Positions 36,001 through 48,200 of a stretch of DNA of 64,000 nucleotides are shown here, in pieces (within the stretch, counting starts at the first letter, position 1; each line of letters begins with the position of its first letter). The translations under genes and the position numbers were made by a program. The stretch spans positions 34,272,125 through 34,336,124 of the forward strand of contig NC_052392.1 in NCBI RefSeq assembly GCF_009389715.1, in the 5' to 3' direction. The notes beneath the pieces are model-generated. The model was not told the origin of the DNA. It was given only the letters and a program-made list of their open reading frames with translations, and did no database searches. Source of the stretch: Phoenix dactylifera. Lineage: Eukaryota; Streptophyta; Magnoliopsida; Arecales; Arecaceae.

Positions 36001-39000
36001 TATTTTCTCAGGCAATATCAGCTGCTCCAAAGAAAAGGGAACAGGAAACAGTGAAGTAGAAGCGGTCACAGAGAGCTCCACAAGCAAAAGCAGTGCACTT
36101 ATTTGCTCTCGTCCAACCTCCCAATATGGCTCCTCAAATAGTAATTTCACAAGATATAATCTTCAATTGCTAGATTTTAGCCTACATGTAGAAGACCATT
36201 TTGGGTTGAGTCTATTTAAAGGAAAAGAGGAGAATAGGCATCCATGGAGTAGATCAAATGCCAAGAAGAGTGGATTTACGAGTTTTAAGTTTGGATTTGC
36301 AATATAACACCTTAAATCTTATAGGATTTTAAATGATTAGTATTGAATTATAGTTTTAATTTTATACTGCATAGATATATATGCTGTTACTTGGTACTTA
36401 ATATGATGGTAATCACTATATTTAGTTCCTTCTATGTGTATTTTCATATTTCACTCTGAACGATTGAACAGATATAATGTTTAACAATTTCACTGTTCAA
36501 AAAATTCCTATAATTGTTCATACTTATATGCTTTCAGCTCAAAAGAAAAAAAAACATATAAAAAATACAAGCAGCTCAATATGCTGAAGCAGAGAGATAT
36601 ATGTCCTTGCTTGTTCTATTTTTTTTCTAAAATATTTTCTGGTTTTCTTCATAAGTTTTTTTTTTTCTATTTCTGACCAAAACAAACTCAAGATAAAACC
36701 ATCGAAACTAATAAAACTAACTCAGCAGACAAGACCAAACTGAAACTAAGTTTCCAAACCTTGGTGTAAGGTCATTGCGATTATTTCTTAGAGTATTTAG
36801 TTCTATGGAACTCCCAACCTTCATATTTGTGCCTTGTAAGAATAAGGAGTCCCTTTTTTTGTCAAATACTCAAACTAGCTAACATATCCTTGGCCAGTTA
36901 AGAAGACGACCTAAAAATAGATGGGGTATCTCTTGTGAATTTGATTGATTTATCCATTGGATCAAATTAACGATTTAGAAATCTGTTTTCTAGATCTGTT
37001 CTTATTCTCTTGAGCATTTCTTCCCTCTACTTATTGCATCAAATCATTATCATATTAAATCTGATTACTGCAATCGAAAAATTGAGCAACCCAACAAATC
37101 AAACAAGAAACATTCTTCACACTGAATGGGGAAAAAGCAAGCACAAGTTGCAAGAAAGGTGATTGACTACCTCTATATTCTTGTGGGAATATTAGCAAGA
37201 GAAATTGCAAAATTAGGTGTTCAAGGTCCGAGGACTAGCGCATTCGTGTATTTAGTCTTATATTGGTTGTGCACTAAGAAGACTTTGGAAACTTATATAA
37301 GGCCAAGCAAGGATTCAAGTTCTAGTAGGACATCCTGCGTTACACCGAGACAAAGTATCATCCCAAGCATGAACTACTCGGTTCACCTTGCCGCCCTGAA
37401 TAGGACCCACCTGGTTCACCGTTCCGCCTGAACTATCCGATTTGAGACGTATCAAGCTATATCATGGGTGGACCAACAAGATTCCGCCCCTCGATTTGAG
37501 AAACCAGCGAGAGAGGGGAGAGGAAGGAGAGAGGGAAAGAGAGAGAGAGGGAGGGAGAGAGAGGAAGAGGCAGGGGGAGGGCTAGAGGAAGTGCCTAATC
37601 CGTGGTTCCTCTCTTTCAAAGGCCAACTCCACTTAACGTCAAAATAAGAAAAAGCCTCCCAAGGCCCTGTTCATTCAAAACAAGGGAACCGAGGGCGAAG
37701 CCCTTCCTCTGACCCTCCCCACCCCTCCACTTCCCTCTCCCCCTCTCTCCCTCTCCCTCCCCCCTCTCTCTTTTCCTCTCTCGTTCTCCCCCTCCATTGC
37801 CAGCACTGCTATGTTGGAATGGGTTTGGCATGGAACAACACAGCACCGTACTGAACCATGCCACTAGGCAACCAGTACAGATCCCGGTATTGGTGCAACA
37901 GACCTTGATCCTGAGTGCCAGGACAAGACCATCCTGCCATTGTCACAGTGTCCTAATCGACACATCTTGGGACATCCCTTGTCCCGTGTCGAGACAGGGC
38001 GGGATGGCAGCATGTCCCATTTCTTAGGAAAATCAAGACAGCGGCATTTAAAACCTTAGAGACAAGGATCCCAAATAATTTTTAGCTAGCCTTTTTGGAT
38101 GAAGTTTTAGGTCATTACAAATGCTATCACCTAACCAATTGCTAGGACTAGAAATGGGCCAAGCCAGGTGGGCCATGCCTCTACCCAAGCCCAACCCAAA
38201 AAAATTTTCGGGCTTCAGGTCGCGTTTAGGCCCAAATTTTTTTGGAAAATCTAGGCCCGAAACTTCTGGAAAATCCAGGTTGGAGCCCAGCTCAGGCCTA
38301 ACCCAAACCAAATTGGGCCAGCTCGAATTGCCAATTTGGGGCAAAAACTAGGCTGGCCCGAACATAGCCATCAATAGGGTGGGGCGCATTCTATGGGCAA
38401 ACTAAAAACCTTCCAATAAATTATCTTTTAGCTTTTGTTTTTTGGGGTACAGCCAACCACTAACAACAAACTAAAATCCACACATGAATGTCATACATTC
38501 CCTCTTGTTGATTCTTCCAAGTATTTAACCACCTAATATTGGTGCAGGACGAGAGCTGCTTATGGGGCATGCTTTAAACATGAAAATTCACTGAGCATCA
38601 TTCATACTAGACATGAAGGCAGGCCACCTTACAATTTTTTGATGCACTAATAGAAAAACACCCAGACAACACCAAATTGAAGAGTTACACTGTCAAGAAC
38701 TACAAAATTTGTAAACTAATGTGTTTATAGCTAAGTAGCATTCACCAATAGAAAATTTTCGCCACCGATACTGCATAAGTTTTCTCAACATGGTCTAGAT
38801 CACAATGTGAGGAAAGCAAAAGAAGCTTTCTTGACAAAGGACTGTCTAACTGGTATGCATGCAAGTAGCTTTTGATATCATGAATCAAAACATGAGGGTG
38901 AATGAGGGTGAGCTAGAACATAACTTGCAGAAACTTTTTAACAGAATTTGCATTGCATCAGGTAAAGTTTTCCCTTCCACTTCTGCTGTTACAGTCGCTG

Positions 39001-42000
39001 GAAATATACGGGGTTGCATCCAGGACTGTTTAGGATTCATTCCGAGTCTTGTTCGGGCTCAGCATCCGGCCAGTCCAGGGCCGAGCCAATGATAGAATCG
39101 AGCCTGGTCTGAAAAACACATGGGCTCTACATTTAAGCCCAAATCTGATCCAAAATCTTTCAAGGCTAGTCTATAGCCCAACGCTAAGTTGGCCCGGCCG
39201 GATGGGCATCGGGCCGGCCTGAGCCCATTTCCAGTTCTACCTATGGCCCATGTGACTACAAGGCACTATAAAACAACCCTTTTAAGGTTGACTATGAGCC
39301 GATCGTGGTATTTGTGATGTGTTTGTGGTTCTGAATGGACCCTAAACTTGGCAAAAATACAAAGATCTAAATGGGAGAGTATATGAGGACCCGTGTTGGC
39401 ATGTTTAGTCCCACATTAATTGTGCATTAGGAAGATTTTGGGTGCTTATACAAGGCCAAAGATCCATAGAGTAATTTCTAGCTAGCCTTTTTGGGTGAGA
39501 TCCTCAATCATTACACTGGGTGCCAAAATAGATGTCGATGCAACAATCACGTCCTACCTCGTTGAATCTACTGATAAAAGTAATATGGGTGTTACATTAT
39601 CAACATTTGCTATTTTAAGATATGTTTAAGTGGTGTAAGGTGTGCTTAACTTATATGTGAGAGAAGAAGACAACAATGGGAGGAAGGAGAAGGGGAGCCA
39701 AAGAGATGTAGAGAGATCGAAAGGTTTCTTTGCTCGGGAGAGTGAAAGGGAGCAAGGGGAGAGTGAAAGGGAGCAAGGGGAGGAAGAAAATTAGGGGGCA
39801 GCAAGATCAAAATAGGTGAGAGAGACCACACTTTTTCTTTTTCTTAACATACTTGCTTTCATATTCTTTAATAGTTAAGTCACTTTTTCAAAAGAAATAG
39901 ATGCTATGCTTGAGTGACTTAAGGATGGGATTTAAAATTTGGCGCATCTATGCACAATGGTTCGAACCCCAATATCTAGCGTTAACTTTTCTTCCCTCAA
40001 ACATATATATTGTATCTTCCCAAAAAATAATATTATATAAATTTTTATATTATACAATTTTTGTACGGGCCCTTCCATTTCATAATTTTTCATTTTGCAA
40101 CTTTCATCTACTTGCACCTACACCTCCTTCAAGATACCAAGGTCACGGACATCAACCGAGGCCCCAAATCGAGAGAGAGATTTAAGAACAAAATTCAATA
40201 AACATAAAAAGAAATATCAATACAAGTGGATTTGTACAACCTTAGAATATATTATATTTTATCAATATATATTCTATCTTTTATAAATTTCTAAAGTATA
40301 TGGAAGATTATAGTTAAAATTCAGCAACAACAATATATAAAACTAAGAAAAGATAGATGCAAAAATACTTACCTAGCTTCCAATCTTAAAGTACACTAAA
40401 CAGACCTAATGTGCCCTAAATAGATTATTTGAAGTCCAGATACATTTAAAAAATAAATAAAGTAAAAAATCTCTAAAATAATTGTTTAAAAAAATAAAAA
40501 TTAAAAAGATCATCCCAAGGGAGTAAGATTGGGACATGGTGTGTCCAATTTCTTGGAAAAACTTTGATGCCCCCATCCAATGGGATTTAAAACCTTGAAT
40601 TAGACTAGCATTTTACATGTGCAATGCATGTGAGAGGATATTCAAGTTCTGTGAGTTTTTTAAATATAGATATATTTAGAGGAGAAGGAAGGCTGTCATT
40701 TTTCTGTTAAAGATAAAGATAGAAGTGGCCTGATGGTTCTTGGAGTTCAATTTCTTTGATTCTAAGATGTCGAATTATCAGGAGTCTTACTTTTTCTTTT
40801 CTCTTTCTATTATTTGCATTATGATTCCATTGATGGCATTATCAATCATGCCTTTTCAAATAGAAAAAACCAGCTACAAAGGGCATATTTGTTACAAAAA
40901 AAACTCGGGACAAAAAAGCTTTTGTCGTTATTATAGTAGAGATAAGGATTTAAAAGATTAAATCTCCAAGCATTAATTTAAAACCACTCCTGTTGTTAAT
41001 GCGAACCTAAAAAAAGGAAGAAATATTGTAAAACTTCAAATGTGATATCATGGGTACCAAAACTGGAGGTGAAACAGATAATGCAATATAACAAATTGCA
41101 ACATAAATGATAGTCTTAAATTCATATTGATACACACAAATCCCCAGGTCAGCCATTTCGATTTTCTAGAAGTTAAGCATGCTAGAGGTTCTAAGCGGAC
41201 GAGAGGAAAGGGGAGGGTTCAGAAATCACCTGACAATCCTTCAAAACAACACGCTCTTGAAGATGCACATTACTGCATATAACAGAACCTTGAACAAGGC
41301 ACCCATCTTCAATGGTTACATGATTCATCACAACGGAGTTTACAATCTGGAGGAGCAAAAGAGAATAACATTTATATCATTGAATTCTAAAAGCCAGAAA
41401 TTTAATTCAAATCAATTTTTCAAAACAAAAAGACTATCCAGGAGGTCAGAGCTCAATAAATCATTTTTATCTCCTATTAATCACAAAGAAAATAAAAGTT
41501 GCCCCAAGAATTTTTTTATTTTTTGTTTGTGTTTATGGATGCTACCTTTACATTTGAACCAATCCTGCAATGGCGCCCAATGATGGATCGCTTCACACTA
41601 CATTTGTCACCCAACTGTGAACCTTCTGCAAGCATGCATTGGGGACCAACCTAAATCAATAATCAGTCAGTTAGAATGCAATGAGTAAAGATAATGTATA
41701 TTGTTATAATCTGTAATGTGTTAAGCAGTGCCGCATGTTAAAACTATTGACAAACTAAAAAGAAAAAAACAATATTAAGGGGAAAGAAAGACACATATGC
41801 AATACAAAACTTCATAACATACAAACATACATACACATGCACAAACATACATATATACATATATGCACATACATATATTTATATGGATGTGTATATGTAC
41901 ATATGTATAAGTATATATACAATAAGCAGTCAGTTAGAATGCAATGAGTAAAAATGTATATCGTTATAATCTGTAATGCGTTAAGCAGTGCCGCATGTTA

Positions 42001-42186
42001 AAACTATTGACAAACCAAATGGAAAAAAGCAATATTAAGGGGAAAGAAAGACAGATATGCAATACAAAACTTCATATCATACAAACATACATACACACGC
42101 TCAAACATACATATATACATATGCACATACATATATTTATATGGATGTGTATATGTATATATATATAAGTATATGTATATATATAA

Positions 42187-42283
<97 letters not shown>

Positions 42284-45200
42284 CTTTGCTCCTATCGAAA
42301 GGAAAGGGGATGTGTGCCCCTATAAAGAAAAACAAACACATATCATCCCCACTTAACTAAACACAGGTCAATTAGCTAAAAGTTGACCAATTATAAGGTG
42401 ATGTAAGAGATTGGCTCACAGTAGTTTTAGATCCGAGCTCCGCTGATGGATGAATGATGTTGTTTTGTGTAGAGAAAGAATAACCAGAAAGGTGACTAGC
42501 CTCTCCTACCACCTACACATGAAAAATAATTTCATTTCCCAAGTAAACAGCGCCAAATAAAGAAAGAAAAATACAACCCACAAAAACAAGCCATAGATCT
42601 TGTTGCAAAAGATTCTTACATCACGATTAATGTCACTAAATGCTTGAATGGAGTTCAAACGAGCACAATACTTGCTTTTGCTTGCAATATAAGCACAGCA
42701 TTTATGCGTTCTCAGAACATTTTCTGGAGACCTGGGACTCAAAGCAAGAAGCGCTTGAAATGCAGATGGGGCAATTTCTCGATGTTGAGACATCCATGTT
42801 AAGTTGTTCTGGGAGGAAACTGTGCCGTTTGCATTATCTTCTACTTTATATAACCCATTGGCCGATATTTCTGACCTCTGAGTTCAAGTAATAATAACAA
42901 TTTTAGATAACTTTAAACCATAAAGAATACATGCAGATATTAGTTAGCTTACCAGCTGAGTCTTGACAAGATATGGCAATACATCCTGTCTGATACTATG
43001 AAATGCATCCTTCTGATCCAAAACATCTTGCAGAACAGACCTAATAGACATTTAGTTGTCAGAAAACAAAATTAAGACAATCAATATATAAAAATTGAAA
43101 GCAGGAAGGGGGAAGGAGAAAATAACACCATATGCATGTGAAAAAAAAAATTCTAACCTCTTGAATGCATACATATGAGCATCCATGAGATCAGCACGGA
43201 TTTCCAACTACACACAACCAAATAAACAAATATCAGAACAATGGGTAAAAACAATACATCTTCTAATTTATGAGATTCATAGTTTAAAAAGTGCACAAAG
43301 TAAGCAAAAGCTGCAAAATGTTGACCTGAAAACCTTTTTTTTAAAACATGGAGAGTTGATATAAAGCAAAAGAAGAAGTTCCCAATGAATGAATGAAAAT
43401 TATACAACTAGAAGGAATATAACCATTTTTGGCCGTACCATCCCAAACTGCAAGATTGTGGGCATACCTAAACATACCACCCTCGAACTGGGACTATATG
43501 AGGCCTCAGCTTAGAACAGAGCCCAAACAAGTCAGTCCTGGCTTGAACCAGTAGGTTCGGGGTGGTTTGGCCATTAAATAATTGCGAGGAAGGCAGAGAA
43601 GGCCTCCCACCTATAAACCAAGGAAAAAAAGGGGGATTTTCACATACTTCAGCTCAGATTCAACCACAAAACTAGTAAGAGGCCCTCTCCCCTTCCCTCT
43701 CCTCTCTGTTTTTTATATCAAAAATCAGCCAAAATGAGAAAATGAAGGAAGATCATGCCAAAATATTGGATTTTGGCAAGATTTCATGATACACTATAGA
43801 ATATAGATCTACGGATGGTCTACATAATGTAGTTAAAATCATAATTTTCGTTGAGTAAATAAAATTTTAGATTAAAAATATATTTTTGGATTAAAAATTA
43901 TTTTTGGATTAAAAATAATGACAAATAAAATAATGATAAAAAATTTTCTATAAAATTGATAGCATGTTTTGAATTATGCATGCTAGTTTCTATATCAAAT
44001 TGATAGCAATTTGTTTAAATTTAGGCATGATCATGTGCTTAGCAACCTAGACTCAAATTTAAATAAATTTAAAAAATAAGTGATGATTAGTGAAAACCCA
44101 TAGGTTGAGAAGATATATGTAGCATCCCTGGTAGGGTGCTACACTAATCTTGAATGATTTTGTATATATCCATTACAATCTGCACCTCAAATTGAAGTGT
44201 AATGAAGAGGAAGTGGAGCTGAAATACGATGATCCATTTCACATTGATTTCATGTATGATGATAGAGATCCGATGATTGGTTCGCTTAAGGCCAACAACA
44301 ACAACTAGAGCTAGATGAGCCAGGATCGCCTTCTCAACTAGTCCATAACAATGAAGGCTAGAGTGAATGCAGAACAATGGGTAGAATGACACATGCCATG
44401 TTCACATCCAACCGAGTAGCCATTGAGGCTGGGGTGAGCATAGTAAGGCTCCATATCTGAGACCTCCCAAAGATTTAACAGAGAAATATTAAGAAGAGGC
44501 CACCATTGGACCAATCTACTCACGATGGTGGGCACAGTCGAACCACCCAACAGAGCTAGGCAAACAGGCACATCCAGGGAAAAAAGGTAGTTCCTCGAGT
44601 CAGTAAGAGTGGGAAAGAAAAGAAAACCATAATTCCATTGGAGAGAATAGATGAGAGTATATTCACTTTGATTTAGAGACTAGCGAGCGCTTAGATGACT
44701 AGTTACTCAGATTGTCTCGCGATATCAGTAATAATGACAATGACAATTCGAGTGGTGATGTTCGATGGCCGAGAAGGTAGCGTTGGATATGGCAAAGCTA
44801 TATATGACTCACAATTCCAAGATCTTTGATTCACCAATGAATTCCAATTAAGTCATACCACAAAGGATAGCGACTATAATAAACAACCTGGTAGAGCCCG
44901 CGAGAATACTATTGCATATAAAAAACGGATTCCTCGAGGTCGTTTAAGACATGAAGCTACTGCATGGAGTAGACTCCCTAGATGTATCTGCATTCGACTC
45001 GTACACTAGATTTTATTTGACATAGCCAAGCTATAACCCATGAAAATCCTTTGTCTAAGGCATTGCGTTCAAGCGGATACTATCTTCCACAGCCTCAAGC
45101 ATCTTACATGATAGAATTCGCTGTCATGATCTTCGGATAGCCAATCCAGTACAAGATAGAGAATCAGCAACACGATGGCTATCCAGCAGGCGTAGTTTAT

Positions 45201-48200
45201 AGGATGTAGGAATATGGGACAGATTATGTGGAAACTTGATTTAACATTCTAGGTGCTGACTATGATCGCAATCCTAACGTTTATGAGGGGAATAGACACA
45301 TCACAAAATTTTGATGTCAGTGTGCTTTTTGTAGTTATGCAAAATCTGATGCAAATCCCAATTCAAATGATATTCTTATTCTTTTGGTCCCTTAGTTTTG
45401 AAAAACACAAATTTTCAGAAAATAGGATTCAAAATCTTTGAACAGCACTAAGTTACTCCCAAACTAAACTAAAATCAAATGACAGATGCGATTAGCAATT
45501 TATAGTAACTACTTTTGTTCATGCTAGAAATATTTTAATCAAATGAAAATAATAGAATTGAGACATAGTCTAGCACAAATAACTGAAAAACCAGGCATAA
45601 GAAATATGAAAATAAAGTAATTGTAGCACCAAAATACAAAGAAAGATGGATTTTAATATAAGAAACAAGAATTATATGTATAAGATTATTCTAGAAGAAA
45701 GAATGATAAACGACTGAAAATGGGCCAAAAGAGGAATGATCTGCAAGAATAGACAGCATGGAATTAAGAAGAGGAAGAACAAAGAGAAGGAACAAAATCT
45801 CCAGGGATCGAAGTTACTTCATGGAAGAGAGCTTGCAGAGCCCTCCAAGCCACATGGAGAAACAAACAAACCACAGGAACCTTGGCCTTCAGATCCACAT
45901 ACCACAGTACTCAGGAGCATTCCAGAGGTGAAGTTGGGCAGCAGCAACCATGAGAAGAAAATACTGTCCAATCCAACTATTCAACCCATCCCAAATTTGT
46001 ATGATTGAATAAGAGGAAAAGGGTAGGTCTTTGTATGAGAGGAGGGAGGCAGGGAGAGATACACAGCATACAGTTCCTCGAGAGGGTTTACAAAATTGGC
46101 TGGCCAAAGGATTTAACCCGAACAAGTTAAGCTCTTCGATCTTGTTTTCCCACTTTAATGTACTCCATGTAATCCCTGCTTCTAGTGCTTCCTTGATCTC
46201 ATTAACTCATAATGTCACATCATCAAGTCACTTAAGTTGTTCAATGACTTGCATGTGACGACTTAATTGGGTGTGGACCCACACCATAGGATAAGACAAA
46301 CCCAAGCTAACTCAAAACACGTCCACTTGATGCACTACAAGATATATTGGAAACCTAAAACAACAAGGAAAACAAATAAATATTATGCCTAGAACTACAA
46401 GTAGCCCCGCAAAATAAAAATGAAAGAATACCACATCTATTAAACTACATAAGACCCTAGCTCATATGCCAAAACCCAACCCATTATGATGCAGTATAGT
46501 TCTAGGGCCAAATGGCCCCAAGCAAGCAAGTTCCACAGCCATTATTACCTTGGTTGTAAAAATGGATGAGACCATAGTAGCTCCCATCATGGTGTGGAGG
46601 AACTCATGGAGTTCAATATTGTATCACATGCACCTAAAAGCACTTGGATGTACAACATAATACATGAGAATTTCGTGGCCTACTCGCATCATGGGTTTAT
46701 TGCATGATTGTGTATACCCAAATGATCAAGTGATATTCATAAGAGCTTGTCCATCTTGTGTTTCTCATATTATATGCTTAATTTATGTTAGGGCTATGTG
46801 GGAAAAAGCGAGCTATATCACCACAGATTTTACTCACTAAACTAAAGCCTGCACTTCTTTTTAAGTTGTTGTGTACATTATGATTTAAAACTTTCAAATT
46901 GCTTACCGTTTATTGAATTCAATCATGTTGAGGTTAGTATATAACTTGCATTTGTCAGATGTGTAATGCTTCGTGTCCGGTGCCAGAATACATAGATGAA
47001 ATGATTTAGGAGCAGTATTTGTTTAAATGAGTTGAACATATGACTTCAAAATCCCAAATTTGCATGTCTTGATTACAAAACAATTACAGTTCACAAATAG
47101 TTCACATAAACAAGTATAGATTCTAGAAGTATATCTTACACCCATATCTTTCAATGCCAGAAATGCTAGACCATGCAACTAGTACATTGTATGGCACAAG
47201 ACAGAGGTACTGTATAGCTGTTTATTGATTTACCAGGACAACCAATACTTTCAACTTTGTGTTTCCCATATTCAGTAAGTACATGGGGTATAACAATTTT
47301 CTGTGGACATAAAAGTGGAAGCAGAAGGTTGTACAAGTTCCTGAATGATGTTATGAAACAAAAATTAACTTAGACTAATCTGCCTAAATCAAAACCAGCA
47401 AATCATAATTGTAGCATGAGATCAAAAAGTGAAATGTAAGTAGAAAATATGGCTTGTTTCATGATAACCAATCTAATAGTGAACATTCATACCTGACCTA
47501 CAGCACGGAGCATGTTCTTCTGTACACGAATATCTTTATCAACCTCAGCCCCTGTTAGGATAAACTTAGTATCTAAGAAAGAATAACAGCATTACATTAA
47601 ATAACATGCATGACCTCCCTAATGAGCAAACCTGCTGCTATATGTAACAAGAGTTGCCTAGTGGGATCCAGCCCCACAATATTGTATCTTCTTTTCTTAA
47701 CTTTGTCTTTTCCTGCAGAAGATCCAGTATCTGAAGGTCCGCTGACAGGAGCATAACATAGAAGTGTAGTTACAACTGCACCATGTCTTCTGTGAGTTGC
47801 AGCCACAGCCCCAGGAGGCACATCAGAAACAAGGTCTCCACTCACAATCTACAAAGAAAATGAAGTTGCTAACAACAAAGCATACTGTATCTACATATCT
47901 ACAATATGATTTTCCTTTAGCATCAATGAAGGGTCTTGGTTATTATTACCAGAACATCATTTGCAGTAAGGTGGTGTGCCACAGCACGTAGCGCTCCAGC
48001 TGTTCCAACATCCTCAGGGACTGCAGCCACCTACAAAAAAGGATAAAGTATGCTTTTATCATAATAAATTGATAGATAAGGTCATGTTTTGCTAATTAGA
48101 ACAAGATCATCTGTAGTACATATGGTCCATGCAAAGTTTCTCTTGAATAAGTAACTTGCAGCAACTGATCAAGATAATTATTCACTTTTTAATTCTTAAG

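Larger units (their letters stand above)
31485..41229 (-). other. Giant last intron of eIF2B-gamma (9.7 kb)
   Basis: The intron joins CTGTCAG at 31485 (acceptor side) to CAG|GTGATT at 41229 (donor side). It contains the 1,063-bp hAT element at 32729-33791, TRIM-like repeat copies near 37220-37330 and 39385-39520, and GGGCC-rich repeat debris at 38150-38340 and 39020-39230. An unrecognised open region lies at 35879-36307. No independent gene is supported inside it. Confidence 0.8.

Noticed and set aside
42072..42341. Open frame with Ile-Tyr and Ser-Leu repeats
   Set aside because: It is the translation of the compound (AT)n(AG)n microsatellite in an intron.
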